This document shows, one piece after another, positions 25,682 to 34,871 of a stretch of 64,000 nt of DNA. The stretch spans positions 186,001 to 250,000 of the forward strand of contig CAWBEX010000002.1 of NCBI GenBank assembly GCA_963787895.1, in the 5' to 3' direction. The stretch comes from Anderseniella sp963787895 (GTDB taxonomy: Bacteria > Pseudomonadota > Alphaproteobacteria > Rhizobiales > Aestuariivirgaceae). Both the position numbers and the translations under genes were made by a program. Numbering within the stretch: position 1 is the first letter of the stretch; each line of letters begins with the position of its first letter. Below the pieces are notes generated by a model. The model was not told the DNA's origin and did no database searches. It saw only the letters and a program-made list of their open reading frames with translations.

Positions 25682-26764
25682 TCATACTGCAGGAGTACCA
25701 GGGCGTTTCGCCTGGTCACCTGTCTCACTCTTGCGGGACGCAAATGCTCCCCACGAAAGATCCTTGTTTTGCATCAACCCTGTCGGGCGCACGATCAGAA
25801 TGATGATCATCACGATACCGATCACGATCTCCTGAATACCATTTGGCAGCGAAATGTTTGCGCCGCCGATATCGATACCTTTTTCCATCCAGCGCAGAAT
25901 TTGGATGATGGCGGAAATGACCACCACGCCGACCACTGCACCGGACAGGCTGCCCATGCCGCCGACAACCAGCATGGAAAGAGCGATAAAGGTAACTCCA
26001 AGATAGAAGGCGTCCGGGTTCACCACGCCCAGGAAGTGAGCATAAAGGACGCCCGACAAACCGCACACAAAGGCGGATATGACAAAAGCAATCAAGCGCT
26101 CGCGGTAGATGTCGACACCGGACGCAGCAGCAGCCACAGCTTCGTCGCGCCCCGCCCGCAAGGCAAGGCCTGAGCGCGAGATGCCGTAGAAGTAGGCTAT
26201 CAGGATTGCGACAGCCGCACCTGCAAGAGATGACCAGATACCGGTCGCAATGGGAATACCGACCACTGAACTGGTTGCAGCTGTTACAGATTGCCAGTTC
26301 GAGTAGATCGTGTTGATCACAGCCAGCATGGCAAAGGTACCAATGGAGGCAGCGATACCGGCCAGTCGCATCAATACGGCACCTGCGATGAGGGCGACGG
26401 CCGCTGCAAACAATGCCGCCACAACGGCGGACACGACCAGTGGCAACTGGGCATCAGCAATGAGCGGAGTGAGCCCGGGAAGCAGAATTTTCTTCATCAT
26501 GGGTGGTATGGTCAGCCACGCAGCTCCATACGCCCCGAGACACATGAAACCGGCGTGTCCGAAACTGATTACCCCGGAATTGCCGATGAAAATATACATG
26601 CCGACGACTAGTGTCACCCGGATGAAAATTTCGGTGATGGTGCGCGAGAACGTGCCTGAACCGGCAGCCACAGCCACGAGTGCGATGATGACCAGCAGGC
26701 CAATCAGAATGACCGGCGTGGACCAGGTGCGGGCGAACACGGACGTCGTCTTGTTCAAGGCCAT
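25682..26764 (-). CDS. livM: Liv-type ABC transporter permease (LivM-like)
   Basis: A 360-aa inner-membrane permease with about 8-10 hydrophobic segments. The conserved ISFGHAGFMCLGAYGAAWL, the EAA-like LRAGRDEAVAAAASGVDIYRERLIAF and GGMGSLSGAVVGVVV are typical of LivM/UrtC. The start shares its first base with the last base of the upstream permease stop. Works as a heterodimer with the LivH-like protein. Confidence 0.92.
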   Translation of the reverse strand: MALNKTTSVFARTWSTPVILIGLLVIIALVAVAAGSGTFSRTITEIFIRVTLVVGMYIFIGNSGVISFGHAGFMCLGAYGAAWLTIPPMMKKILLPGLTPLIADAQLPLVVSAVVAALFAAAVALIAGAVLMRLAGIAASIGTFAMLAVINTIYSNWQSVTAATSSVVGIPIATGIWSSLAGAAVAILIAYFYGISRSGLALRAGRDEAVAAAASGVDIYRERLIAFVISAFVCGLSGVLYAHFLGVVNPDAFYLGVTFIALSMLVVGGMGSLSGAVVGVVVISAIIQILRWMEKGIDIGGANISLPNGIQEIVIGIVMIIILIVRPTGLMQNKDLSWGAFASRKSETGDQAKRPGTPAV

Positions 26765-27678
26765 TACACCCTCTCCTTCGCGGATTTGGGTGAGAACAGC
26801 CCCTGAGGCCGCCAGACCAGACAGGCGATCACCGCCAGGTAGACAAATGCATCACGGAACGCGCGGGCTTCAAGCGGCAAGTATATCTGCAGCAACACGG
26901 TCACAGCACCGATCAGGAAACCACATATGACCGCACCTTGCAGGCTGCCCAGTCCGCCAATGACCGTTGCCACGAACGCGACCAGCATTATTGGAAGACC
27001 CATGCGGATATCCGTCGTGCCCGTCTGTGTGGCCAGGATGAGGCCAATGGCGGCAGCCAGCATGCCGGACACAGCAAAGGCGGCCATGATAACGCGGTTG
27101 GCGCGCACACCCAGCATGCGGGCCATGGTGAAATCTTCCGCGGCAGCACGCATTTCGATACCAAATTGTGTGCGTTTGAGGAAGGTCACCAGTGCCACCA
27201 GAATGGTGATCGTGGTGACAATGGTAATGACTTGCAGCAACGGTATGCGCGCGCCCAACAATTCAACCGGCAGTGACAGGTTGGACCACAGGTTGATCGA
27301 CTTTGGACGGGATGTGAACAACATCAACAACACGTGCTGAAGCACAAAGCCGAGTGCAAATGAGGTGATCATCATGGTTGCCGGGTTTGAGTTTCGCAAA
27401 CGACGGAACACCAGAATTTCAGACAGAACTGAAAGCCCTGCACCGATGGCGAGAATAACTGGGATCAACAAATACCAAGGCAACTTGCCGGCAAAGACGA
27501 TTGCCGTGACATCGATCGATGGCCACAGAAGGGCAAACACGCAGAAGGCGATATAGTCACCATGGGCGAAATTCACCAGCCGCATGACGCCGAAAATCAG
27601 GGCGATGCCGAGCGCGCCCAGAGCGTAAATCGAGCCCACGCTCAAGGCATCAAAGATGGTTTGAAGAACCGCCGTCAT
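26764..27678 (-). CDS. livH: Liv-type ABC transporter permease (LivH-like)
   Basis: A 304-aa permease. SIYALGALGIALIFGVMRLVN followed by FAHGDYIA near the N-terminus, MRAAAEDFTMARMLGV as the ATPase-contact loop, and GGLGSLQGAVICGFLIG near the C-terminus are the LivH/UrtB pattern. Six bases separate it from the LivF stop upstream. Confidence 0.93.
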   Translation of the reverse strand: MTAVLQTIFDALSVGSIYALGALGIALIFGVMRLVNFAHGDYIAFCVFALLWPSIDVTAIVFAGKLPWYLLIPVILAIGAGLSVLSEILVFRRLRNSNPATMMITSFALGFVLQHVLLMLFTSRPKSINLWSNLSLPVELLGARIPLLQVITIVTTITILVALVTFLKRTQFGIEMRAAAEDFTMARMLGVRANRVIMAAFAVSGMLAAAIGLILATQTGTTDIRMGLPIMLVAFVATVIGGLGSLQGAVICGFLIGAVTVLLQIYLPLEARAFRDAFVYLAVIACLVWRPQGLFSPKSAKERV

Positions 27679-27684
27679 GCCAGG

Positions 27685-28404
27685 TCAATGCTCCTCATAA
27701 CCGAAATAGGCAGCTTGCAACGCATCGCCCTTTGACAGCTCAACCGCGTCGCCTTCCAGCACGATTTCACCTGAGCGCATCAGGATCATGCGCCCACCCG
27801 CCATAATGGCGCGGGTAGAGCTTTGCTCGACAATGAGCAAGGCCAGACCTTTGGTCTGCTGCAGCTTCAACAGCGCTTCGTAGACCTGGTCAATCACCAA
27901 CGGGGCAAGGCCAAGCGACGGCTCGTCAATGGCAATGAGTTTTGGTTCGGCCATCAAGGCACGTGCAATCACCAGCATTTGCTGTTGCCCGCCCGACAGT
28001 ACACCAGCCGGATTATGCTTGCGCTCTGCCAGCATGGGAAACAACTCGTAAACCGTTTCAAGACCTGTCTTGACGCCTGACTTATCTGTCAACATGCCGG
28101 TGCCCAGGCGCAGGTTTTCCTCAATGGTCAGCGAGCCAAAAACGTGCCGGCCTTCCGGCACCATCGAAAAGCCAAGCCTGGCAATGTCTTCTGGTGTTCT
28201 TCTGGTCACAGTGTTGCCTGCCAGCGTGATCGAACCTTCAACGGGGGCCACCACGCCTGCAATGGTTTTAAGCAGCGTTGATTTGCCCGCACCGTTTGGC
28301 CCGGTAACGAACAGGGTGTCGCCTTCGTCGATGGACAGGCTGGCATTGCGTAAAGCCGTCAACTGGCCATATCGGCTGGTGATATTTTCAACCTGCAGCA
28401 ACAT
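27685..28404 (-). CDS. livF: Liv-type ABC transporter ATP-binding protein (LivF-like)
   Basis: A 239-aa ATPase: Walker A GPNGAGKST (residues 35-43), Q-loop MVPEGRHVFGSLTI, signature LSGGQQQMLVIARAL, Walker B LIAIDEPSLGLAP, and the LivF-style VEQ at the switch position (LLIVEQSST) instead of His. Its start shares one base with the LivG stop. Confidence 0.94.
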   Translation of the reverse strand: MLLQVENITSRYGQLTALRNASLSIDEGDTLFVTGPNGAGKSTLLKTIAGVVAPVEGSITLAGNTVTRRTPEDIARLGFSMVPEGRHVFGSLTIEENLRLGTGMLTDKSGVKTGLETVYELFPMLAERKHNPAGVLSGGQQQMLVIARALMAEPKLIAIDEPSLGLAPLVIDQVYEALLKLQQTKGLALLIVEQSSTRAIMAGGRMILMRSGEIVLEGDAVELSKGDALQAAYFGYEEH

Positions 28405-29159
28405 TACACAGCCGCCTTTTCAAGGCTGATATCAACGTCGCCTTGCGTGCCCATGTAGGCATGGCGCACTTTCTCGCTGGCCTTGATGAAATCAGGATCG
28501 CCTTCTTCAATCAGCTCGCCAGAATCCAGCACGTGAATATGGTCACAGGTTTTCAGAACAAGCCCGATATTGTGCTCGATCAGCAACACCCCGCATCCCT
28601 TCTCTGAAACGATACGGGCAATGATGTTGCACAGGTCATCTGCCTCATGAGCCGACATGCCGGCGGCGGGTTCATCCAGCAGCAGGAAGTGCGGGTCCAT
28701 CATCAGTGCGCGGGCAATGGCGACACGGCGTTCATCAGTGTAGGGCAAGCTGCCTGCCATATCTTCGGTCAAGTGGGATATGCCGATCCAGCCCAGCATC
28801 TCCAGCGCCTTTTCAGCCGCTGCCCGCCGGGCAAGCCCAAGCCCTACGCCGGTAACCTCGAGATTGTCCAGCACGGTCAGGTCCTTGAACATGCGCCCGC
28901 CCTGAAATGTGCGCGCAACGCCCATGCGGCGCAGCTTGTGGCTGGCAACCTGCGACACGTTCTGATCACCCAGGTACACCTTGCCTTCTGATGGCGGCTG
29001 AAACCCGGTGAGTACGTTCACCATGGTGGTTTTACCCGCACCGTTTGGACCAATGAGACCTGTTACCTTTGCAGGCGCAATGCTCAAGGTGACGTTCGAC
29101 AAGGCCCGCAAGCCGTCAAACGACACTGAAACATGATCCGCCCGCAAAGAGGTCGCCAT
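28404..29159 (-). CDS. livG: Liv-type ABC transporter ATP-binding protein (LivG-like)
   Basis: A 251-aa ATPase with Walker A GPNGAGKTT (37-45), Walker B FLLLDEPAAGMSAHE and LLIEHNIGLVLKTCDHIHVLDSG at the switch His. The signature region reads SLPYTDERRVAIARAL, the degenerate form usual for LivG. It follows HyuA by 7 bases, tying transporter and hydrolase into one transcript. Confidence 0.94.
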   Translation of the reverse strand: MATSLRADHVSVSFDGLRALSNVTLSIAPAKVTGLIGPNGAGKTTMVNVLTGFQPPSEGKVYLGDQNVSQVASHKLRRMGVARTFQGGRMFKDLTVLDNLEVTGVGLGLARRAAAEKALEMLGWIGISHLTEDMAGSLPYTDERRVAIARALMMDPHFLLLDEPAAGMSAHEADDLCNIIARIVSEKGCGVLLIEHNIGLVLKTCDHIHVLDSGELIEEGDPDFIKASEKVRHAYMGTQGDVDISLEKAAV

Positions 29160-29166
29160 CAGCTGA

Positions 29167-31257
29167 TCAGCCTTTCTTCTTTTTGTCGCGGGTCACGACA
29201 TAAGATCCGCTGGCATGAAGTGCCGCAGTCCAGCCCGGTTGAACCACGATAGTTGTGGTTTCTTCCTCAATGATGGCCGGGCCCTTGATTTGCGCACCGG
29301 CGCCCAGTGGACCCCCGTCATAAACCGGTGTCTTCTGGGCCTTGCCGGAGCGGGAGAAGATTGCATTGCGCTTGCCCTTCATCGCTTTGGCTGGCGTGGC
29401 GCCCTTTCCGATCTTGGCTTGCTTGGGCTTTTCGACGGCGCCGTAAACGGTGCTTTCAAGGTTCACCACTTCGATTGTGTTATGGCGTTCGGAGTAGGTG
29501 TAAAGTTGCTCGTGGCGCTTGTGGAAGGCCTCCTTTACCTTGTCGATGGTCTTCTCGTTGATCTCGAAATTGCCAATTTCCACCGTGCACTCATGCACCT
29601 GACCAACATACCGCATCTCGATTGAACGCTCGGCGCGGATTTGAGACTTGGAGAACCCGTCCGCCTTCAAATGATCCACACCTTGCTTTTCGATTTGCTT
29701 GTAGAGCTCATTGATGCGGGCATAGGCCTTCTTGTTATCAAGCCGCAAAGGTGCTGTGGCCATATAGTTGTACTTCACATCAGAAATGATCTGACCGTAC
29801 GCACACAGACCTGAAGCCAGCTTGGGGATGACGATCGTGTCGATGCCCATGTCCTCGGCAATTGCGGTAATATGTGCCGCGGTGGCACCACCAGCCCCCA
29901 CCAGCACGAAATCACGTGGATCATAACCGCGTTCAACAGATACGTGGCGGATGCCGTTGACCATGTTGGAGTTGACGATGGTGTACATGCCAAACGCCGC
30001 CTGCTCTACAGACATGCCAAGTGGTCCTGCAATCTTCTGTTTGATGGCTTGTGCGGCCTTGTCCGCATCAAGCGGCAGACGACCACCCACAAGGCCGTCC
30101 GGGTTCAGATAGCCCAGCACAAGATTTGCATCTGAAACGGTAGGTTCGGTGCCGCCCTGGCCGTAACATGCTGGCCCCGGATCAGCGCCAGCGCTTTGCG
30201 GGCCCATTTGCAAAAGGCCCATTTCGTCAATCCAGCCGATTGAACCGCCGCCTGCGCCGAGTGTCTCCACCTGGATCATCGGTACGCCGATGCGGTAGCG
30301 CAGGAAGTCGATATTCTTGTTGAGGTTGGTGACACCATCTTTCGTCAAGGTGATATCGAAGCTGGTGCCGCCCATGTCACAGGTGATGACATTCTTCTTT
30401 TTGAATGGCGCGGTGACTGAAAGACCTGCCATAGGGGCCGATGCAGGTCCGGAATTGATCGCGTAGACCGAGCGATCTGTCATTGCCTGGCCGATCGCGA
30501 GGCCACCATTGGACTGGAAATAGCGCACCGGATACCGGGCACCAAGTTTGCGGAAATATGCGTCTACCGCATCCACGTACTTCTTCATTATCGGTGCGAG
30601 GTAGGCATTGGTGATGGCCGTTGATGTGCGGGTGTATTCACGCACCTGCGGATACAGCTCCGACCCTACTGTCAGTACTGCATCCGGCAGCATCTCGCGG
30701 ACGATTTCTGCAGCACGGCGCTCGTGCGATGAGTCCAGCACCGACCAGACAAACGAGATGGCTATGGTTTCCACGCCTTCCTGTTTGAACACTTCACAAG
30801 CCGCGCGTACATCTTCTTCGTGCATCGGGGTTCTGATCACACCATTCGACAAGACACGCTCGCGAACTCCGCGCCGCAAATACCGTGGCACCAGCATGAC
30901 AGCAGGCGGGTATTCTGGATCGTAGCGGTAACCGTCTTCCTTGTGACCCAGTCTGATCTCGATGGAATCCTCATGCCCTGCTGTGCAAATAAGGCCGGTT
31001 TTACCGCCCTTGTGCTGTATCAGTGCATTGAGGCCAACGGTTGTCCCGTTGATACACAGGTCGCAATGCGACACGATGTGCTCGGCACTCATGCCGGTAT
31101 CTTCTTCTATGAGGGACAGCCCGTTCTTTATGGCAATGGTCGGGTCTGCCGGGGTAGACAGGGCCTTGTACAATCTTACCTTGCCCTTGCTGTCTGCCAG
31201 AACGAAATCGGTGAAGGTGCCGCCGGCATCAATGCCAAGTCTGTATTCTGAACGCAT
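29167..31257 (-). CDS. hyuA: HyuA-type ATP-dependent hydantoinase/oxoprolinase subunit A
   Basis: A 696-aa protein of the hydantoinase A/5-oxoprolinase family (ASKHA fold). The N-terminal GIDAGGTFTDFVLAD and the second nucleotide-site motif TCDMGGTSFDITL are clear. The start is ATG 31257 (MRSEYRLGIDAGG); the frame extends 75 codons upstream only by overlapping HyuB. With HyuB it forms an enzyme that uses ATP to open a lactam, hydantoin or similar amide ring; relatives also include caprolactamase, acetone and acetophenone carboxylases. The C-terminus ends with a Lys run (RDKKKKG). The substrate is not determined by sequence. Confidence 0.9.
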   Translation of the reverse strand: MRSEYRLGIDAGGTFTDFVLADSKGKVRLYKALSTPADPTIAIKNGLSLIEEDTGMSAEHIVSHCDLCINGTTVGLNALIQHKGGKTGLICTAGHEDSIEIRLGHKEDGYRYDPEYPPAVMLVPRYLRRGVRERVLSNGVIRTPMHEEDVRAACEVFKQEGVETIAISFVWSVLDSSHERRAAEIVREMLPDAVLTVGSELYPQVREYTRTSTAITNAYLAPIMKKYVDAVDAYFRKLGARYPVRYFQSNGGLAIGQAMTDRSVYAINSGPASAPMAGLSVTAPFKKKNVITCDMGGTSFDITLTKDGVTNLNKNIDFLRYRIGVPMIQVETLGAGGGSIGWIDEMGLLQMGPQSAGADPGPACYGQGGTEPTVSDANLVLGYLNPDGLVGGRLPLDADKAAQAIKQKIAGPLGMSVEQAAFGMYTIVNSNMVNGIRHVSVERGYDPRDFVLVGAGGATAAHITAIAEDMGIDTIVIPKLASGLCAYGQIISDVKYNYMATAPLRLDNKKAYARINELYKQIEKQGVDHLKADGFSKSQIRAERSIEMRYVGQVHECTVEIGNFEINEKTIDKVKEAFHKRHEQLYTYSERHNTIEVVNLESTVYGAVEKPKQAKIGKGATPAKAMKGKRNAIFSRSGKAQKTPVYDGGPLGAGAQIKGPAIIEEETTTIVVQPGWTAALHASGSYVVTRDKKKKG

Positions 31258-31300
31258 TGGATTACTTAGCCTTTCAAAAATGTTGGACAGGAAATGCTGG

Positions 31301-33121
31301 TCATGCAGCTGATCGCCGACGCAGCTTTGTGGTGGCTGCCATGTCCACCTGCAGTTTTTCCTCATCTTTGAAGACGACGCCGTAATCCTCCTTTGCCCCC
31401 CTGATTGAAACGAGATCGTTGCGCACATCCGCCACGACCATTTCAATTGGCCGTTCCATCGGATTGCCATAACCGCCGCCACCCGGATTGCGATTCATGA
31501 CCCACTCGCCCGGTTTGATGACATCAATCACGTTGTTGCGCAGGGTTTCCACCTTGCCTTTGCGATAGATATCCATGCTGCCGACCTTGGGCTCTATCAT
31601 GGTGGATTGCGCGCCGCCTGCGCCCATGGCCGGGATGCGGCGGCCTTCGCCAAACATGATGAAGGTCATGTCGGAGTCCATCGGCTCCACCTTCCATGCC
31701 GTGCCGGATCCGCCACGGTACTTTCCGGCACCGCCACTGTCGGTCATCAGCGAGTAATTGTGGATTATGATTGGATAGGAATACTCCAGCAGCTCTACGT
31801 CGCCGGATGTCAACGCACCAAAGCAGCATTCCGGTCCACAGGCATGCCAGCCGTCCTGTTGAGGCGTTGCGCCGGCGCCTGAGATGATCGTAGCCAGCAC
31901 CATGGTGACGTATTCTTCATCGTGTCGTTTGTCCCAGCCGGCAATGTTCAAGCCGTTTGCGTGGCCCCATGAGGCAGCAACCTTGGACGGCACGGCTTTT
32001 TCAAATGCAAGTCGCACTGCATCCGTGAGCGTTTCCATCGGCGTGGTCGTGCAGTTCATGTGCGGTGCTGGTTCCTTGGCGTTGCACAACGATCCCTTCT
32101 TGCCCATGTCAACCGACACGCAACGATAGAGGCCTTCGTTATAGGGAGGCGGCAACTGGGCAAACATCATCAATCCAAGATAGACTCCAGAATAGGAATT
32201 GCCCTCATATGAGTTGATGAAATACGGCACCTGCGGCGGGGACTCGATCTCAATATGGCAGGTGTCTTTCTTGATAGTGACGGTGGCAGTAATGTCCATG
32301 TCGCCGAAGCCATGACCCGCATCCTCCAGGACGGCAGTCCCTTTGTACGTACCATCTGGCACCGACTTGATAAGACTGCGCATTTGCCGCTCTGCCATGC
32401 TCAGCAGCTCCGAGATGCAGGCCTGCACCGTGTCGAGGCCGTACTTGTCGATAAGTGCAAGCAGATTACGCTCACCTACCTGACATGCGCCGATCAGGGC
32501 GTTGAAATCACCTTCCTGGTCGCGACGGGCGCGCATGTTGAGCAACAGCATGTTCATGATGTCTTTGCGCGGCACGCCCTTGTCCCAGAGCTTGATGGGT
32601 GGGATGCGCAAGCCTTCGGCAAATATTTCCTTGGCATCCGGGTTGTAGCCGGCAGGCACAGGTCCGCCAATATCGGTGAGGTGGCCCTTGCACACCGTCC
32701 AGAAGACAAGCTTGCCCTTGTAGAATACCGGTTTGTACATGCAGGTGTCGATGGAGTGGCTGCCTCCATAGGTCGGATCATTGTGAAGGATCAGGTCACC
32801 TTCGTTGATATCATCACCGAAATAGCCGCTGACGGCTTTCATGGCGGGGATGAGTGAGCCCAGATGGATTGGGATGTCCTGGCCTTGCAGGATCATTTCG
32901 GGCGTTGCGTTGAACAGGGCAGTTGAATAGTCGTGCGCCAGATTGAAGACGGATGAGCGCGCTGTCTTTTCCAGCGAGAGGGTCATTTCGCGCTGTGTTG
33001 TTTCCAGCACGCCGCGCACAACCGACAACGTGATCGGATCAACCTTGATCTTCTTGGCTGGCTTGCTTGCTGCTTTCTTTGGTTTTGCCTTGGCTTTTGT
33101 CTTTGGCTTTACCTTTGTCAT
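31301..33121 (-). CDS. hyuB: HyuB-type hydantoinase/oxoprolinase subunit B
   Basis: A 606-aa hydantoinase B/oxoprolinase-family subunit, partner of HyuA. KVDPITLSVVRGVLE marks the family start, then LAHDYSTALFN, GDLILHNDPTYGGSHSIDTC (metal/substrate region) and the Gly-rich tail MNRNPGGGGYGNPMER. Before the domain there are about 25 residues made almost wholly of Lys, Ala, Pro and Thr, an unusual basic extension. First gene of the operon; the HyuA start follows 43 bases after the stop. Divergent from an AraC regulator about 200 bases away. Confidence 0.9.
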   Translation of the reverse strand: MTKVKPKTKAKAKPKKAASKPAKKIKVDPITLSVVRGVLETTQREMTLSLEKTARSSVFNLAHDYSTALFNATPEMILQGQDIPIHLGSLIPAMKAVSGYFGDDINEGDLILHNDPTYGGSHSIDTCMYKPVFYKGKLVFWTVCKGHLTDIGGPVPAGYNPDAKEIFAEGLRIPPIKLWDKGVPRKDIMNMLLLNMRARRDQEGDFNALIGACQVGERNLLALIDKYGLDTVQACISELLSMAERQMRSLIKSVPDGTYKGTAVLEDAGHGFGDMDITATVTIKKDTCHIEIESPPQVPYFINSYEGNSYSGVYLGLMMFAQLPPPYNEGLYRCVSVDMGKKGSLCNAKEPAPHMNCTTTPMETLTDAVRLAFEKAVPSKVAASWGHANGLNIAGWDKRHDEEYVTMVLATIISGAGATPQQDGWHACGPECCFGALTSGDVELLEYSYPIIIHNYSLMTDSGGAGKYRGGSGTAWKVEPMDSDMTFIMFGEGRRIPAMGAGGAQSTMIEPKVGSMDIYRKGKVETLRNNVIDVIKPGEWVMNRNPGGGGYGNPMERPIEMVVADVRNDLVSIRGAKEDYGVVFKDEEKLQVDMAATTKLRRRSAA

Positions 33122-33176
33122 GCGCTCACCTCCATTTTCATGCCGCGCACGCCGTTTCGCTGTGCGCCGGTCACGG

Positions 33177-33190
33177 GCATCGATCGATGC
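33177..33190. promoter_or_regulatory. palindrome in the HyuB/AraC divergent promoter region
   Basis: GCATCGATCGATGC, a perfect 14-base palindrome, 56 bases upstream of the HyuB ATG in a 203-base divergent intergenic region. It may be an operator for the HyuBA-Liv operon. Palindromes are not the usual AraC site (direct repeats), so the binder is uncertain. Confidence 0.35.
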
Positions 33191-33324
33191 AGCTTAGTGT
33201 GCGGCGTGGCGCAGAGTCTTGATGCCGCGTGAACCTTGTTTTGACTGTCAGCGCACTCATTTATGCAGCCATTGCGCCCTCCCCATCTCCAGTCTAGGCT
33301 TTGGACATTGGGAGTTGAGTGGTG

Positions 33325-34281
33325 ATGAAAACGCATATCACGACGTCCGCAGAGCCGCCTGCCAGTCGCGGACAGCACTGGCATCAGGCTATTGCTGACA
33401 CCTATTTCCCGCTTGACCTGATTTTTTCCAATGCGCAGCAATTCAATGGCGATTTGACCAGCTGGTTTTTTGGCGACGTATCGTTGTCGCGGCTGAGCGC
33501 AGCGCCAACCTTGTATCGACGCCTGCCGCGCCATCTGGCCGCCGAACGTGAAGAGCAGTTCCTTGTTACGGTGCCGGCGCGCAGCGAAGTGCAGTTCTCC
33601 CAGTGTGGCAAGGATGTGCGCTGCGCTCCTGGCGGTTTCATTCTGGAGCGTTCCGACGAACCTTATGAGTTCAGCCATGCCAGCGAAGCTGACCTGTGGG
33701 TGGTCAAAATCAATGCAAAGTTGCTGGCTGGCCGTATCCGTGCACCCGACAGGTTCTGTTCGTTGCAGTTTGATGCAATGAACGGGGCCGGCGGCCTGTT
33801 CACAGACATGTTGCATTTGCTGCCGCAGCGATTTGACACCATGACCGAACAGGCGCGCACTGCCGTCGGGTTGCAGCTCGTAGACCTGCTGGTGCTGTCG
33901 CTGCAGGGTGATGAGCGCACGCTGACCTCTGGAAACTCGTCTGTACGTGAGGCGCACCTGACGCGGATTGAACAGTTCGTCCGCCGCTCTCTCAAGGACC
34001 ATGATCTCGACCCGGAAACCATTGCGGGGGCATGCGGAATTTCCACCCGTTATCTGCATGAACTGTTCCGCGACACCAACCAGACGCTCGGCCAATGGGT
34101 TCGTGATCAGCGCCTTGCTGCCTGCCACGCTGACCTCGCCGACGCCAGCAACAGGCAATCCATAGCTGAGATTGCCTATCAATGGGGTTTCGGTGACCAG
34201 GCCCAGTTTTCTCGTGCATTCAAGACTCATTTCGGTCTGTCGCCAACTCAGTTCCGAGCGTGCTGCCGCGAGCGCACATAG
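33325..34281 (+). CDS. AraC-family transcriptional regulator
   Basis: About 318 aa. The N-terminal ~200 residues look like the AraC_binding_2 sensor domain (as in FeaR/NitR-type regulators); the C-terminal ~100 hold two HTH units (LDPETIAGACGISTRYLHELFRD and SIAEIAYQWGFGDQAQFSRAFKTHFGLSPTQFR). The ATG at 33325 has GGGAG 10 bases upstream; two GTG codons (33319, 33322) are alternatives. Divergent from HyuB, so it most likely activates the HyuBA-Liv operon. A 396-codon open frame on the opposite strand is a shadow. Confidence 0.9.
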   Translation: MKTHITTSAEPPASRGQHWHQAIADTYFPLDLIFSNAQQFNGDLTSWFFGDVSLSRLSAAPTLYRRLPRHLAAEREEQFLVTVPARSEVQFSQCGKDVRCAPGGFILERSDEPYEFSHASEADLWVVKINAKLLAGRIRAPDRFCSLQFDAMNGAGGLFTDMLHLLPQRFDTMTEQARTAVGLQLVDLLVLSLQGDERTLTSGNSSVREAHLTRIEQFVRRSLKDHDLDPETIAGACGISTRYLHELFRDTNQTLGQWVRDQRLAACHADLADASNRQSIAEIAYQWGFGDQAQFSRAFKTHFGLSPTQFRACCRERT

Positions 34282-34304
34282 ACGTCTGCAACAGCCGCAA
34301 ACAA

Positions 34305-34859
34305 TCATTCACGTGCCAGCCTCCACGCTGCAGGAAGCAGCAGGCATGCCAGCGCCAGTTTGGTGGCTTCGGCCAGCAGAAACGGTGTCAGCCCAAGCGC
34401 AATTGCCTTTTCTGCTCCGGTAAAGGTGGCCAGCCAGCCGACACCCAAAGCGTACATGATGGCTTCACCAAGGGCGAAGGCGGCAAGCGTCGTCAACACG
34501 GTGCGGCCATAGCCACGATCCGCCAGCCAGCCGACAGCAACAGCTGCAATCAGGAACCCCGCCAGATAGCCACCCGTTGGTCCGGCCATGTAGACGACGC
34601 CCGCACCGGTTGCAAAGACCGGCAACCCTATTGCGCCCTGGGCGAGGTAAGTTGCCAAGGTAATGCCGCCGAGACGTGCTCCGTAAGCAGCACCAATCAA
34701 CAACACCACCAACGTTTGCAGCGTCATTGGCACGGGCCAGAACGGCACCTGTACCTTGGCCGAGATGGCAAGCAAGGCAGTACCGGCGAGTACCAGCAGC
34801 GCCTTGTGCACAATCGAGGTTCGGGTTTGCGGCCAGATCGAGGATGTGAGGCTCGTCAT
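34305..34859 (-). CDS. bioY: BioY-type biotin transporter substrate-binding (S) component
   Basis: A 184-aa membrane protein with about six helices, matching BioY: AKVQVPFWPVPMTLQTLVVLL near the N-terminus and YLAQGAIGLPVFATGAGVVY with GPTGGYLAGFLIAA. BioY binds and imports biotin, alone or with an ECF module. It is the last gene of the pxpA-accBC-AHS1-AHS2 operon (12 bases after the AHS2 stop), so biotin uptake is coupled to production of a biotin enzyme. Its stop faces the AraC stop 23 bases away. Confidence 0.92.
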   Translation of the reverse strand: MTSLTSSIWPQTRTSIVHKALLVLAGTALLAISAKVQVPFWPVPMTLQTLVVLLIGAAYGARLGGITLATYLAQGAIGLPVFATGAGVVYMAGPTGGYLAGFLIAAVAVGWLADRGYGRTVLTTLAAFALGEAIMYALGVGWLATFTGAEKAIALGLTPFLLAEATKLALACLLLPAAWRLARE

Positions 34860-34871
34860 GTGTTGTTTCCT

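Noticed and set aside
31258..31482. 75-codon upstream extension of HyuA
   Set aside because: It overlaps the 3' end of HyuB and does not resemble the family; the canonical GIDAGGTFTDF start is at 31257.
33118..34308. A 396-codon open frame on the minus strand
   Set aside because: It lies opposite the AraC regulator, which has a clear two-HTH C-terminus. The reverse frame shows no domain and is a shadow.
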